Origin: Solirubrobacteraceae bacterium
GTDB lineage: Bacteria; Actinomycetota; Thermoleophilia; Solirubrobacterales; Solirubrobacteraceae
Assembly (NCBI GenBank): GCA_017744415.1
Contig: JAGIBJ010000073.1
Coordinates: 1-64,000 of the forward strand
Direction: 5' to 3'
Length of the DNA stretch: 64,000 nt
The notes under the pieces were generated by a model that searched no databases, was not told the origin of the DNA, and worked only from the letters and a program-made list of their open reading frames with translations. A program made the translations under genes and the position numbers. This document shows, piece by piece, positions 32,627 to 42,941 of the stretch. Numbering within the stretch: position 1 is the first letter of the stretch; every line of letters starts with the position of its first letter.

Positions 32627-33466
32627 ATGGCCGTTCGTAAGCCCAAGCCGACGAGCCCCGGTCTGCGGTTCGTCACCTACAGCGACTTCGCTGAGATCAC
32701 GAAGGTCGGACCGGAGAAGACCCTCACGCAGGGCCTCACCAAGTCCGGTGGCCGTAACAACTACGGCCGCAAGACCTCCCGTCACCGCGGCGGCGGCGCC
32801 AAGCGCCTCTACCGCATCATCGACTTCAAGCGTCGTAAGGACGGGATCGAGGCCACCGTGCACTCGATCGAGTACGACCCGAACCGCACCGCGAACATCG
32901 CCCTGCTGCACTACGCAGATGGCGAAAAGCGCTACATCCTGGCCCCGGCCCGTCTGAAGGTCGGCGACAAGCTGAGCTCCGGCCCCGGTTCTGACATCCG
33001 CATCGGCAACGCTCTCGAGCTCGGCCAGATGCCGACCGGTACGGTCGTGCACAACGTCGAGCTGCAGCCCGGTCGTGGCGGCCAGCTCGGTCGCTCCGCC
33101 GGCACCTCGATCCAGCTGATGGCCAAGGACAACGGCATGGCGACCCTTCGCCTCCCGTCCGGCGAGATGCGGATGGTCAAGGACACGTGCCGCGCCACCA
33201 TCGGCGTGATCGGCAACGCCGAGCACCAGAACATCAAGATCGGTAAGGCTGGCCGCAAGCGTCACATGGGCGTCCGCCCGCAGACGCGTGGTACCGCCAT
33301 GAACCCGGTCGACCACCCGCACGGCGGTGGTGAGGGCTCGACGACCCCCGGTCGTCACCCGGTCACCCCGTGGGGCAAGCCGACCTTGGGCTACCGCACC
33401 CGTAAGAAGAACAAGCCGTCGGATCGCTACATCGTCCGCGGCCGCAAGCGAGGGAACAAGCGATGA
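32627..33466 (+). CDS. rplB: 50S ribosomal protein L2
   Basis: 279 residues. Needed for subunit joining and peptidyl transfer. [20 protein letters not shown] near the start, and the [20 protein letters not shown] segment with the essential His near the C-terminus are intact. Confidence 0.98.
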   Translation: MAVRKPKPTSPGLRFVTYSDFAEITKVGPEKTLTQGLTKSGGRNNYGRKTSRHRGGGAKRLYRIIDFKRRKDGIEATVHSIEYDPNRTANIALLHYADGEKRYILAPARLKVGDKLSSGPGSDIRIGNALELGQMPTGTVVHNVELQPGRGGQLGRSAGTSIQLMAKDNGMATLRLPSGEMRMVKDTCRATIGVIGNAEHQNIKIGKAGRKRHMGVRPQTRGTAMNPVDHPHGGGEGSTTPGRHPVTPWGKPTLGYRTRKKNKPSDRYIVRGRKRGNKR

Positions 33467-33735
33467 GTCGCTCTTCCAAGAAGGGCCCGTGGGTCGAAGA
33501 CCGCCTCTTCGCCCGCGTGGAGGCTCAGAACGAGTCCGGCAAGCGCTCGGTCATCAAGACCTGGTCGCGTGCCTCCACGATCTTCCCCGAGTTCGTCGGG
33601 CACACGATCGCCGTTCACGACGGGCGCAAGCACGTCCCGGTGTTCGTGAGCGAATCGATGGTCGGCCACAAGCTCGGTGAGTTCGCGCCCACCCGTACGT
33701 TCAAGGGCCACGCCGGCTCCGGGAAGGTCCGCTAA
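33463..33735 (+). CDS. rpsS: 30S ribosomal protein S19
   Basis: 90 residues. [40 protein letters not shown] and [15 protein letters not shown] are family hallmarks. ATGA overlap with rplB. Confidence 0.97.
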   Translation: MSRSSKKGPWVEDRLFARVEAQNESGKRSVIKTWSRASTIFPEFVGHTIAVHDGRKHVPVFVSESMVGHKLGEFAPTRTFKGHAGSGKVR

Positions 33736-34448
33736 TGGCTGACGAGACGACCGAGCCGAACGAGCCGGAGACCAAGCAGGACCCCGTGGCCGCCGACGAA
33801 GGGCAGGCCGCGAAGGCTGCGCCCGCCGCCAAGAAGGCCGCCGCGAAGAAGCCGGCTGCCAAGAAGGCCGCCGCCAAGAAGGCTCCTGCGAAGAAGGCCG
33901 CTGCCGCCAAGGCTGACGACGCTGATGCCGTCGCCGCTGAGGCCGAGGCCACCGCCGCTGCGACGCCGGCCTCAAAGAAGGCTGCCGCGAAGAAGCCGGC
34001 CGCCAAGAAGGCTGCTGCGAAGAAGGCTGCTGCCAAGGCCGATGAGGCCCCGGCGAAGGCCGCCCCGCGCCCCCGCCCGACCCGCTCGCGCCGCGACAAG
34101 CCGGCTGAGCAGATCACGGTTCGCGCACAAGCCAAGTACATCCGCTCGTCGGCCCGCAAGGCCCGCCTGGTCTGCGACCACATCCGGGAGACCGATGTGA
34201 TCAAGGCTCGCGCGATTCTCGAGCACTCGCCGCGCGCCGTGGCCCGCGACTGGAGCAAGCTGCTCGAGTCGGCGGTCGCGAACGCCGAGCACAACCATGC
34301 CCTCGATGCCGAGGACCTGAAGATCGTCGCCGTGTACGCCGACGAAGGTCCCACGCTCAAGCGGTTCCAGCCCCGTGCGCAGGGTCGCGCGTTCCGCATC
34401 CGGAAGCGCACCAGCCACCTCACGATCCTTCTCGGGTCCAAGGAGTAA
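33735..34448 (+). CDS. rplV: 50S ribosomal protein L22 with a long Lys/Ala-rich N-terminal extension
   Basis: 237 residues against the usual 110-120. The L22 core begins near residue 128 ([20 protein letters not shown]) and ends with the tunnel hairpin region [15 protein letters not shown]. The first roughly 125 residues are acidic at the tip ([16 protein letters not shown]) and then consist of [10 protein letters not shown] repeats in two blocks (about 28-60 and 80-105), like histone H1 tails. Some actinobacterial L22 proteins carry such tails at the C-terminus. The position at the N-terminus is unusual in my knowledge. 1-nt overlap with rpsS. Confidence 0.95.
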   Translation: MADETTEPNEPETKQDPVAADEGQAAKAAPAAKKAAAKKPAAKKAAAKKAPAKKAAAAKADDADAVAAEAEATAAATPASKKAAAKKPAAKKAAAKKAAAKADEAPAKAAPRPRPTRSRRDKPAEQITVRAQAKYIRSSARKARLVCDHIRETDVIKARAILEHSPRAVARDWSKLLESAVANAEHNHALDAEDLKIVAVYADEGPTLKRFQPRAQGRAFRIRKRTSHLTILLGSKE

Positions 34449-34452
34449 CGCG

Positions 34453-35372
<920 letters not shown>

Positions 35373-35373
<1 letters not shown>

Positions 35374-35792
35374 TGCTCGCTCCTAAGCGCGTCAAGCACC
35401 GCAAGGTGCACCGCGGTCGTCGTGCCGGCTTCAGCCGTGGCCAGACGACCGTGCAGTTCGGTGAGTACGGCATCAAGGCGCTCGACGCCGGCTGGATCAC
35501 CAACCGCCAGATCGAAGCCGCTCGTATTGCGATGACCCGCAAGATCAAGCGTGGCGGCAAGGTGTGGATCAACGTCTTCCCGGACAAGCCCTACACCAAG
35601 AAGCCCGCCGAGACCCGCATGGGTTCCGGTAAGGGTTCGCCCGAGGGCTGGGTTTGCGTCGTCAAGCCGGGCCGCGTCATGTTCGAGCTCTCCGGTGTTC
35701 CGGAGCCGCTCGCCCGTGAGGCGATGCGCCTGGCCGGCCACAAGCTGCCCGTCCGCACCAAGTTCGTCACCCGCGAAGGGAGTGATGTCTGA
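35373..35792 (+). CDS. rplP: 50S ribosomal protein L16
   Basis: 139 residues. [40 protein letters not shown] and [20 protein letters not shown] define L16, which shapes the A-site and P-site tRNA elbows. 1-nt overlap with rpsC. Confidence 0.97.
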
Positions 35793-36004
35793 TGCCGCGC
35801 GCCCATGAGCTGCGTGAGCTCGGCAACGACGAGCTCCAGACCCACATCGAGACGCAGCGCCGGGAGCTTTTCGGCCTGCGTTTCCAGCACGCGACCGGTT
35901 CCCTCGAGGACACCAGCGCGCTGCGCGCCGCCAAGCGTGAGCTGGCCCGCGCACTGACGATCGCCCGCCAGCGGGCGACCACTCCGACCAACTCTGAGAA
36001 CTGA
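35792..36004 (+). CDS. rpmC: 50S ribosomal protein L29
   Basis: 70 residues, two helices. ELRELGNDELQTHIETQRRE and LFGLRFQHATGSLEDTSALR are typical. 1-nt overlaps on both sides. Confidence 0.95.
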   Translation: MPRAHELRELGNDELQTHIETQRRELFGLRFQHATGSLEDTSALRAAKRELARALTIARQRATTPTNSEN

Positions 36005-36540
36005 TGGCTGACGAGACCGAGACCCCCGAGGCCGGCGAGGAGACCCCGGCCCCCGTGGCCGAGGCGACGCCCGCCGAGCCCGAAGAGAAGCTCCACCCCA
36101 AGGAGGCGCGTCGTCGCGCTCGCTCCGCCCACTCGGGCGCCGCGAAGCCGGCCCGCACCGACGAGGAGCGCCAGGAGGACCGCGTCACCCTGCGCAAGCA
36201 GAACGCGGCCGCCCGCACCCGTCGTCGTTCGCAGGAGCGTGCCAAGCACACCCCGCAGACCGACGGTGGCACTCCCAAGCCGGAGCACACGCCGGGCCGC
36301 AAGCTCGAGCGCACGGGCACCGTCGTGTCGGCCAAGCCCGACAAGACGATCACCGTCCGCATCGACGTTGCCCGTCGTCACCGCAAGTACAAGAAGATCG
36401 TTCGCTCGTCGAGCAAGATCCACGTGCATGACGCGAACAACGACGCCAACGAGGGCGACATCGTGCGCGTGATCGAGAGCCGTCCGCTCTCGGCCACGAA
36501 GCGCTGGAGCCTCGTCGAGATCGTGGAGCGTGCCCGATGA
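36004..36540 (+). CDS. rpsQ: 30S ribosomal protein S17 with N-terminal extension
   Basis: 178 residues against the usual 80-95. The S17 OB-fold core starts near residue 98 ([20 protein letters not shown]) and ends [15 protein letters not shown]. The first part is acidic ([14 protein letters not shown], about 1-28) then basic ([26 protein letters not shown]). The extension is in frame and follows the rpmC stop with a 1-nt overlap, so the start is well fixed. Confidence 0.93.
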   Translation: MADETETPEAGEETPAPVAEATPAEPEEKLHPKEARRRARSAHSGAAKPARTDEERQEDRVTLRKQNAAARTRRRSQERAKHTPQTDGGTPKPEHTPGRKLERTGTVVSAKPDKTITVRIDVARRHRKYKKIVRSSSKIHVHDANNDANEGDIVRVIESRPLSATKRWSLVEIVERAR

Positions 36541-36905
36541 TCCAGAACGAGTCCCGCCTCAAGGTCGCCGACAACACCGGCGCCCGCGAGATCCTCTGCA
36601 TCCGCGTGCACGGTGGCTCCAAGCGCCGCTACGCGTACGTGGGTGACGTGATCACTGCGACCGTCAAGCAGGCAACGCCGAACGGCTCCGTGAAGAAGGG
36701 CGAGGTCGTCAAGGCCGTCGTCGTTCGCACGAAGAAGAGCTACGGCCGTGCCGACGGCACCGCGATCGGCTTCGACGAGAACGCCGCCGTGATCATCGAC
36801 GGCAACAACAACCCGCGCGGCACGCGCATCTTCGGCCCTGTGGCCCGCGAGCTTCGCGACCGCAGCTTCATGAAGATCGTGTCGCTCGCCCCGGAGGTGC
36901 TCTAA
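36537..36905 (+). CDS. rplN: 50S ribosomal protein L14
   Basis: 122 residues. [20 protein letters not shown] and the later [20 protein letters not shown] are diagnostic; binds the subunit interface. ATGA overlap with rpsQ. Confidence 0.97.
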   Translation: MIQNESRLKVADNTGAREILCIRVHGGSKRRYAYVGDVITATVKQATPNGSVKKGEVVKAVVVRTKKSYGRADGTAIGFDENAAVIIDGNNNPRGTRIFGPVARELRDRSFMKIVSLAPEVL

Positions 36906-36907
36906 CC

Positions 36908-37222
36908 ATGGCACTCCGCATCAAGACCGACGACGACGTCGTCGTCATCTCCGGCAAGGACAAGGGCAAGACCGGCAAGGTCCTGCGTGTCGATGTCGCG
37001 AATGACCGCGTCGTCGTGTCGGGGATCAACATCCGCACGAAGCACGTCAAGCCGGTTCCCGGCTCGACGGAGCCCGGCGGCATCGTCAAGGAAGAAGCCT
37101 CCGTCCACGTGAGCAACGTGGCGCTGGTCGATCCGAAGGACGGCAAGCCCACCCGCGTCCGCACGGAAGTGCGCGACGGCAACAAGGTGCGCGTCGCCGT
37201 GCGTTCGGGAGAGATCGTCTAA
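36908..37222 (+). CDS. rplX: 50S ribosomal protein L24
   Basis: 104 residues. The KOW motif [20 protein letters not shown] is near the N-terminus. 2 nt after rplN; 1-nt overlap with rplE. Confidence 0.96.
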   Translation: MALRIKTDDDVVVISGKDKGKTGKVLRVDVANDRVVVSGINIRTKHVKPVPGSTEPGGIVKEEASVHVSNVALVDPKDGKPTRVRTEVRDGNKVRVAVRSGEIV

Positions 37223-37791
37223 TGCCCGCAACGCAGTCAGCACCTTCGCGCCTCCGCGCGCAGTACATCGAGACGGTCCGGCCGCAGCTCAAGGAGCAGT
37301 TCGGCTACAGCTCGATCATGCAGGTCCCTTCGATCGAGAAGGTGACCGTCAACATGGGCGTCGGCGAGGCCAAGCAGGATCGCAAGATCCTCGAGAACGC
37401 CACCGAGCAGCTCGCGCAGATCACGGGTCAGCACCCGAACGTCCGCCGTGCTCGCAAGTCGATCGCTTCCTTCAAGCTCCGTGACGGCATGGCCGTCGGC
37501 GTGGCCACCACCCTCCGTGGCGACCGCGCGTACGAGTTCATCGACCGCTTCATCAGCGTGGCCCTGCCGCGACTCCGCGACTTCCGCGGGCTCAAGCGCA
37601 CGTCGTTCGACGGGCGTGGCAACTACTCGCTGGGCGTGAAGGAACAGATCATCTTCCCGGAGATCGATTACGACGCCGTCGACAGCATCCGCGGTCTCGA
37701 CATCACGATCACCACCTCGGCACACACCGACGCAGAAGCCCTCGCGCTCCTCGAGCTCCTTGGGCTGCCGTTCACGAAGGAGAACAGCTAG
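37222..37791 (+). CDS. rplE: 50S ribosomal protein L5
   Basis: 189 residues. 5S-rRNA-binding protein. [20 protein letters not shown], the later [10 protein letters not shown] and [20 protein letters not shown] are conserved. Confidence 0.97.
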   Translation: MPATQSAPSRLRAQYIETVRPQLKEQFGYSSIMQVPSIEKVTVNMGVGEAKQDRKILENATEQLAQITGQHPNVRRARKSIASFKLRDGMAVGVATTLRGDRAYEFIDRFISVALPRLRDFRGLKRTSFDGRGNYSLGVKEQIIFPEIDYDAVDSIRGLDITITTSAHTDAEALALLELLGLPFTKENS

Positions 37792-37792
37792 C

Positions 37793-37978
37793 ATGGCGAA
37801 GACTTCTCAGCGCGTGCGGCAGGCTCGTACGCCGAAGTACAAGGTTCGCGGGTACTCGCGTTGCCGCAAGTGCGGCCGCCCGCGCTCCGTCTACCGCAAG
37901 TTCGGCGTCTGCCGCGTTTGCCTGCGCGAGCTCGCTCACCGGGGAATGGTCCCCGGGATGACCAAGTCCTCTTGGTAA
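37793..37978 (+). CDS. rpsZ: 30S ribosomal protein S14, zinc-binding type Z
   Basis: 61 residues, the short C+ form. Zinc ribbon CRKCGRP...CRVC and the end [11 protein letters not shown] are typical. Some actinobacteria also keep a longer zinc-free copy for zinc starvation; none is in the window. Often named rpsN. Confidence 0.96.
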   Translation: MAKTSQRVRQARTPKYKVRGYSRCRKCGRPRSVYRKFGVCRVCLRELAHRGMVPGMTKSSW

Positions 37979-37984
37979 CCGCCC

Positions 37985-38392
37985 ATGAGCTTCTCTGATC
38001 CCATCGCCGATCTCCTCACCCGTGTCCGCAACGCGATTCGCGCTGCCCACACGACCGTCGAGATCCCGACTTCCAAGGTCAAGCTCGAGATCGTCCGCAT
38101 CCTTCAGGAGCAGGGCTACATCGAGAGCCATGAGCTGATCCCGGCGACCGAGGACCGTCCGTACGGCCTCGTCCGCATCTCGCTCAAGTACACCACCGAT
38201 CGTCGCAGCGCCATCTCCGGCCTGCGCCGCGTGTCCCGTCCGGGTCGCCGTCACTACGTCGGCGCCACGAACATCCCCAAAGTGTTCGGCGGCATGGGCA
38301 CCGCGATCGTCTCCACCTCGCGTGGCGTCATGACGGGCCACGATGCCCGCAAGGCCGGCGTGGGTGGCGAGGTCCTCGCGGAGGTCTGGTAG
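37985..38392 (+). CDS. rpsH: 30S ribosomal protein S8
   Basis: 135 residues. [20 protein letters not shown] at the start and [20 protein letters not shown] at the end match the 16S central-domain binder. Confidence 0.97.
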   Translation: MSFSDPIADLLTRVRNAIRAAHTTVEIPTSKVKLEIVRILQEQGYIESHELIPATEDRPYGLVRISLKYTTDRRSAISGLRRVSRPGRRHYVGATNIPKVFGGMGTAIVSTSRGVMTGHDARKAGVGGEVLAEVW

Positions 38393-38394
38393 TC

Positions 38395-38928
38395 ATGAGC
38401 CGTATCGGTCGTCTTCCGGTGCCCGTCCCTAGCGGCGTCACCGTCACCATCGAGCCCGAGCTGGTCGCCATCAAGGGCCCGCTCGGTGAGCTCTCCGAGA
38501 AGATCGCCCTCGACATCTCCGTCGAGCAGCAGGGCGACGAGCTGATCATCACGCGTCCGACGGACCGTGGTGAGCACCGCGCACTGCATGGCCTGACCCG
38601 TTCGCTCATCGCGAACATGGTCACGGGCGTCACCACCGGATTCACCAAGGTCCTCGAGCTTCAGGGCGTCGGTTACCGCGCGCAGCTGAAGGGCAAGGAC
38701 CTGGAGCTGGCTCTCGGCTACTCGCACCCTGTCCCGGTCACCGCACCGGAGGGCATCGAGTTCGAGGTCCCGCAGCCCACGCGAATCATCGTGAAGGGCA
38801 ACAGCAAGCAGCAGGTCGGCGAACTCGCCGCCTACATTCGTAAGCAGCGTCCGCCGGAGCCCTACAAGGGCAAGGGCATCCGCTATGAGGGCGAGCACAT
38901 CGTCCGGAAGGTCGGTAAGCGAGCATGA
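38395..38928 (+). CDS. rplF: 50S ribosomal protein L6
   Basis: 177 residues. [40 protein letters not shown] and the C-terminal [20 protein letters not shown] are diagnostic. Overlaps rplR by 4 nt. Confidence 0.97.
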   Translation: MSRIGRLPVPVPSGVTVTIEPELVAIKGPLGELSEKIALDISVEQQGDELIITRPTDRGEHRALHGLTRSLIANMVTGVTTGFTKVLELQGVGYRAQLKGKDLELALGYSHPVPVTAPEGIEFEVPQPTRIIVKGNSKQQVGELAAYIRKQRPPEPYKGKGIRYEGEHIVRKVGKRA

Positions 38929-39278
38929 GTCTCGTCACGAAGGAGCAGCGCCGGCTCAAGCGCCAGCGTCGTGTTCGGGCGAAGGTGTCCGGCACTGCGG
39001 AGCGTCCGCGCATTTCCGTGCGGCGCACCAACCGCGGCATCTTCGCGCAGGTCATCGATGACACGAAGGGTCACACCCTCGTGTCGGTGTCCTGGACCGA
39101 GCCCGCGCTGCGTGAGCTGAAGGCTGCCGATCAGGCGGCCGCGGCGGGCAAGGCGCTCGCTGAGCGTGCCAAGTCGGCCGGCATCGAAGTCGCCGTGTTC
39201 GATCGCGGTGGGTACCAGTACCACGGCCGCGTGAAGGCGTTCGCCGAGGGCGTGCGCGAGGGAGGTCTCCAGCTGTGA
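38925..39278 (+). CDS. rplR: 50S ribosomal protein L18
   Basis: 117 residues. 5S-rRNA binder: [20 protein letters not shown], and [20 protein letters not shown] with the end EGGLQL. GTGA overlap with rpsE. Confidence 0.97.
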   Translation: MSLVTKEQRRLKRQRRVRAKVSGTAERPRISVRRTNRGIFAQVIDDTKGHTLVSVSWTEPALRELKAADQAAAAGKALAERAKSAGIEVAVFDRGGYQYHGRVKAFAEGVREGGLQL

Positions 39279-40123
39279 GTACCGCTACCGACCGCGCCGT
39301 GCGTCCGGAGGGCTACGACCTCCAGGAGCGCGTCGTCGAGATCAACCGTGTGGCCAAGGTCGTCAAGGGCGGCCGCCGCTTCAGCTTCACTGCGCTCGTC
39401 GTCGTCGGCGATGAGAAGGAAGTCGTCGGCATCGGCTACGGCAAGGCCAACGAGGTCCCGCTCGCCATCCAGAAGGGCGTCGAGCAGGCCAAGAAGAACC
39501 TCTTCAAGGTCCCGAAGCACGGCACCACGATCACCCACCAGGTGCTCGGTGAGTTCAACTCCGGCTCCGTGCTGCTCAAGCCGGCCTCCGAGGGTACGGG
39601 CGTCATCGCCGGTGGCGGTGTTCGCGCCGTGCTCGAGCTCGCTGGCATCCACGACATCCTCAGCAAGTCGCTCGGGTCGCAGAACCCGATCAACCTCGTG
39701 AAGGCCACGATCGCTGGCCTGCGCGAGCTGCGCACGCCGGTCGAGGTTGCGGAGCTCCGCGGCATCACCGTCGCCGAGGTGCTGGGCCTGTCGGCCGAGC
39801 AGCGTGGCCGCAACGGCGCCGCTGCGGACGCCGCTGGCGAGGCTGTCGTCGAGACCGCCGCTGCCGAGGCTCCGGCCGAGGCCGCCGAGGAGGCTCCGGC
39901 CCCGAAGAAGGCTGCCGCGAAGAAGGCTGCCGCCAAGAAGCCGGCTGCGAAGAAGGCTGCCGCGAAGAAGGCCCCGGCTGCCGAGGCTCCGACCGAGACG
40001 GCCGCCGAGGCTGAGACGGCTGCGGCGAATGCTGCTGCCGACGAGGTCGCTGCCGCTGCTGACGCCGAGCCCACGGGCGAGAGCAACAGCGAGGCCAAGG
40101 CCGAGGCAGAGGAGAGTTCCTGA
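39275..40123 (+). CDS. rpsE: 30S ribosomal protein S5 with Lys/Ala-rich C-terminal tail
   Basis: 282 residues against about 165-200. The double-stranded-RNA-binding N-domain ([20 protein letters not shown]) and the second domain ([20 protein letters not shown]) are normal. After about residue 185 come an Ala/Glu-rich stretch, a [17 protein letters not shown] block and a final acidic Ala/Glu tail. The AAAKK block is of the same kind as in L22 of this cluster. GTG start. Confidence 0.95.
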   Translation: MSTATDRAVRPEGYDLQERVVEINRVAKVVKGGRRFSFTALVVVGDEKEVVGIGYGKANEVPLAIQKGVEQAKKNLFKVPKHGTTITHQVLGEFNSGSVLLKPASEGTGVIAGGGVRAVLELAGIHDILSKSLGSQNPINLVKATIAGLRELRTPVEVAELRGITVAEVLGLSAEQRGRNGAAADAAGEAVVETAAAEAPAEAAEEAPAPKKAAAKKAAAKKPAAKKAAAKKAPAAEAPTETAAEAETAAANAAADEVAAAADAEPTGESNSEAKAEAEESS

Positions 40124-40296
40124 TGCCCAAGGTCACCCAGACCAAGTCGAAGATCGGCTCGAACGAGGCGCAGCGCGAAACGCTGCGCTCGCTCGGCCTC
40201 CGCAAGATCGGGCACACGGTCGAGGTCAAGGACAACCCCCAGACGCGTGGCATGCTCCACCGCGTCCGCCACCTCATCCAGGTGCACGATGACTGA
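40123..40296 (+). CDS. rpmD: 50S ribosomal protein L30
   Basis: 57 residues, read directly from the sequence. It translates as [20 protein letters not shown], then LRSLGLRKIGHTVEV and VRHLIQVHDD, with the family pattern LGLRKIGHTV. 1-nt overlap with rpsE and 8-nt overlap with rplO. Confidence 0.95.
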   Translation: MPKVTQTKSKIGSNEAQRETLRSLGLRKIGHTVEVKDNPQTRGMLHRVRHLIQVHDD

Positions 40297-40810
40297 CGAG
40301 CAGAAGACCATCGATCCCGACGACATCGGGCTCCACACCCTTCGCCCGAACCCGGGCAGCCGCAAGCCGCGCAAGCGGATCGGCCGTGGTGAGGGCTCGG
40401 GCACGGGCAAGACCTCCGGTCGTGGCCAGAAGGGCTACGGCTCGCGTTCCGGTTCGAAGGACCGGGCTCGCTTCGAGGGCGGCCAGATGCCGCTGCACAT
40501 GCGACTGCGCAAGCTGCGCGGCCCGCACATGAAGAAGTCGATGCCGTTCGAGCCGTTCCGCACGCACACGCAGACGGTGAACCTGTTCGACCTCGAGAAG
40601 CGTTTCGAGGCTGGCAGCGAGGTGACCCCGGAGACGCTCGTCGCCGCTGGGCTCGCCACGAAGAAGAACATCGACGTCAAGCTGCTGGGCAACGGCACGC
40701 TGAGCAAGAAGCTCACCGTCCGTGTGCACGGCGTCAGCAAGAGCGCGCAGGCAGCGGTTGAGGCCGCTGGCGGCACGGTCGAGCTGATCGGCGCCTCCAG
40801 CGCCGAGTAG
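40289..40810 (+). CDS. rplO: 50S ribosomal protein L15
   Basis: 173 residues. LRPNPGSRKPRKRIGRGEGS, GTGKTSGRGQKGYGSRSG and FEGGQMPLHMRLRKLRG are diagnostic. ATG 40289 lies inside the end of rpmD. Confidence 0.96.
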   Translation: MTDEQKTIDPDDIGLHTLRPNPGSRKPRKRIGRGEGSGTGKTSGRGQKGYGSRSGSKDRARFEGGQMPLHMRLRKLRGPHMKKSMPFEPFRTHTQTVNLFDLEKRFEAGSEVTPETLVAAGLATKKNIDVKLLGNGTLSKKLTVRVHGVSKSAQAAVEAAGGTVELIGASSAE

Positions 40811-40837
40811 CGCGCGTCACAGTTCTCCGGAACCGAG

Positions 40838-40843
40838 TAGCGT
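40838..40843 (+). promoter_or_regulatory. -10 box for secY
   Basis: TAGCGT ends exactly 7 nt before the secY ATG with no ribosome-binding site between, as expected for a leaderless transcript. Confidence 0.5.
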
Positions 40844-40850
40844 CCCGCCC

Positions 40851-42125
40851 ATGCTGCGCACCGTCCTCAGCGCTTTCACTGTTCCGGAAATCCGGCGGAA
40901 GCTGCTGTTCACTGCTTTTGTGCTGTTCCTGTACCGGCTCGGGGCTCATATCCCCGTGCCGGGCGCGAACGCCAAGGCCATTGAGGACCTCCAGTCGCAG
41001 CTGGGCGGCGGCGGTGTTCTGCAGCTGCTGAACACCTTCTCCGGCGGCAGTCTCTCCCGCATCGCGCTCTTCGCGCTCGGGATCATGCCGTACATCACCG
41101 CGTCGATTATCCTGCAGCTCCTCACGGTCGTCGTACCGTCGCTCGAGAAGCTGCAGAAAGAGGGTGAGGTCGGTCAGGCCAAGATCACCCAGTACACGCG
41201 TTTCCTCGCCGTCGGCCTCGCGTTCGCGCAGTCGATCGGCTACGTGTTCCTCTTCCGCTCGCTCTCCCCGCAGACGGGCGAGGAACTCATCCCCAACTTC
41301 ACGTTCCTGCCGGTGCTGATCATCGTCACGTCGCTGACCGCCGGCTGCATCCTCGTCATGTGGATGGGCGAGCTCATCACCCAGCGCGGCATCGGCAACG
41401 GCATCTCGCTGATGATCTTCGCCTCCATCGTGTCGGGCCTCCCGCACGGTGTGTCCACCTGGTGGAACAGCCCCGACCAGGTGTTCAAGGTCGTCATGCC
41501 GTTCCTCGCCCTCGGCGTGATCGCGGCGATCGTGTTCATCCAGGAAGGCCAGCGCCGGATCCCGATCCAGTACGCCAAGCGCGTCGTCGGCAAACGCATG
41601 ATGAGCGGGGGCCAGACCTACCTGCCGCTGCGGGTCAACATGGCCGGCGTGATCCCGGTGATCTTCGCGGCCTCGCTGCTCGCCTTCCCGGCGACCATCG
41701 GCCAGCTGATCAACAAGCCGTGGAGCCGCGACCTCTCCGAGTTCTTCAACGCGGGTGGCGCGCCCTACCTCATCTTCGAGGCGCTCTTGATCATCCTGTT
41801 CACGTACTTCTACACGGCGGTCACCTTCAACCCGGTCGACCAAGCCGACAACCTGAGGAAGTACGGCGGTTTCATCCCGGGCATCCGCCCGGGCCGCGAG
41901 ACGGCCGAGTTCCTCGACCGCATCCTTGCCCGCCTCACCTTCCCCGGCGCGCTCTATCTTGCGGCGGTCGCGGCCCTGCCGACGATCCTCATCAACCAGA
42001 CCAACACGCAGATCTTCTTCGGCGGCACCTCGCTGCTGATCGTGATCGGCGTCGCCCTCGACACGATGAAGCAGCTCGAGGCGCAGTTGATGATGCGTAA
42101 CTACGAGGGCTACCTCGGGCAGTAA
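40851..42125 (+). CDS. secY: Preprotein translocase subunit SecY
   Basis: 424 residues, ten membrane segments. Channel of the Sec translocon. RLGAHIPVPGANAKAIED in the first loop, ALGIMPYITASIILQLLTVV, ITQRGIGNGISLMIFASIV and the late NLRKYGGFIPGIRPGRETAE loop are conserved. It has its own promoter-like box 41 nt after rplO. Confidence 0.97.
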   Translation: MLRTVLSAFTVPEIRRKLLFTAFVLFLYRLGAHIPVPGANAKAIEDLQSQLGGGGVLQLLNTFSGGSLSRIALFALGIMPYITASIILQLLTVVVPSLEKLQKEGEVGQAKITQYTRFLAVGLAFAQSIGYVFLFRSLSPQTGEELIPNFTFLPVLIIVTSLTAGCILVMWMGELITQRGIGNGISLMIFASIVSGLPHGVSTWWNSPDQVFKVVMPFLALGVIAAIVFIQEGQRRIPIQYAKRVVGKRMMSGGQTYLPLRVNMAGVIPVIFAASLLAFPATIGQLINKPWSRDLSEFFNAGGAPYLIFEALLIILFTYFYTAVTFNPVDQADNLRKYGGFIPGIRPGRETAEFLDRILARLTFPGALYLAAVAALPTILINQTNTQIFFGGTSLLIVIGVALDTMKQLEAQLMMRNYEGYLGQ

Positions 42126-42135
42126 TCGGCCTGTG

Positions 42136-42155
42136 CCCGGGCGGGAACGCCCGGG
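42136..42155 (+). terminator. Hairpin after secY
   Basis: CCCGGGCG pairs with CGCCCGGG around a GGAA tetraloop, 10 nt after the secY stop. No T-run. Confidence 0.5.
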
Positions 42156-42203
42156 TGCAACCTACGCGTAACCCGCCGGGCTGCGCGCCGACCTCAGAAC
42201 CGG

Positions 42204-42209
42204 TATCTT
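42204..42209 (+). promoter_or_regulatory. -10 box for adk
   Basis: TATCTT ends 9 nt before GTG 42219; no ribosome-binding site is visible. Confidence 0.45.
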
Positions 42210-42218
42210 CCGCCGCCC

Positions 42219-42893
42219 GTGGCCGAGCTGAACCTCATCCTCCTCGGGCCTCCCGGTGCCGGAAAAGGCACCCAGGCCGAGCGCATCACCGAGGATTTCA
42301 ACCTCCCGTACATCGCGACCGGCAACATCCTGCGTGCCGCCGTCGCCGAAGGCACCGAGCTCGGCCTCAAGGCCAAGGGCTACATGGATGCCGGAGCGCT
42401 CGTCCCGGACGAGGTGATCATCGGGGTCATCCTCGACCGCCTCCAGGAGAGCGACGCTCAGGACGGCTTCCTCCTCGACGGCTTCCCGCGCACCGTGCCG
42501 CAGGCCGAGGCGCTCGGCGCCGAGCTCAAGGAGCTCGGGCGCGAGCTCACCGCCGTCCTCCTGATCGACGTCTCCGACGACGAGGTCGTCCGCCGGCTCT
42601 CCGGCCGCCGCGTCTCCGCGAAGACGGGCCGCGTCTACCACGTCGAGTTCGACCCGCCGAAGCGCGAGGGCGTCTGCGACGTCGACGGCTCCCGTCTCAT
42701 CCAGCGCGATGACGACAAGCCGGAGACGATCCGCAACCGCCTCTCGGTCTACCACGAGTCCACGGAGCCGCTGGTCGGCTACTACACCGAGGAGGGCGTC
42801 CTGCGCCGCTTCGACGGTGAGCGCCCGCCGGCCGAGGTCCACGATCACATCCGCGCGCAGATCGCCACGCTGCGCCTCGAGGATCGCCTCTAA
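42219..42893 (+). CDS. adk: Adenylate kinase
   Basis: 224 residues. ATP + AMP to 2 ADP. P-loop LLGPPGAGKGTQAERI, AMP-binding IATGNILRAAVAEGTELG and DGFLLDGFPRTVPQAEAL. It is the long-lid form, but the lid keeps only one Cys (GVCDVDGSRL), so it is unlikely to bind zinc. GTG start. Confidence 0.96.
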   Translation: MAELNLILLGPPGAGKGTQAERITEDFNLPYIATGNILRAAVAEGTELGLKAKGYMDAGALVPDEVIIGVILDRLQESDAQDGFLLDGFPRTVPQAEALGAELKELGRELTAVLLIDVSDDEVVRRLSGRRVSAKTGRVYHVEFDPPKREGVCDVDGSRLIQRDDDKPETIRNRLSVYHESTEPLVGYYTEEGVLRRFDGERPPAEVHDHIRAQIATLRLEDRL

Positions 42894-42941
42894 CCTGAGA
42901 GGGGCCGGTGCCGCTGTACCAGCGCGGCGCCGCGACCGACG

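Noticed and set aside
33829-34060. Tandem DNA repeat (AAGAAGGC units) taken as a microsatellite
   Set aside because: It codes in frame for the Lys/Ala tail of L22; indels are all codon multiples.
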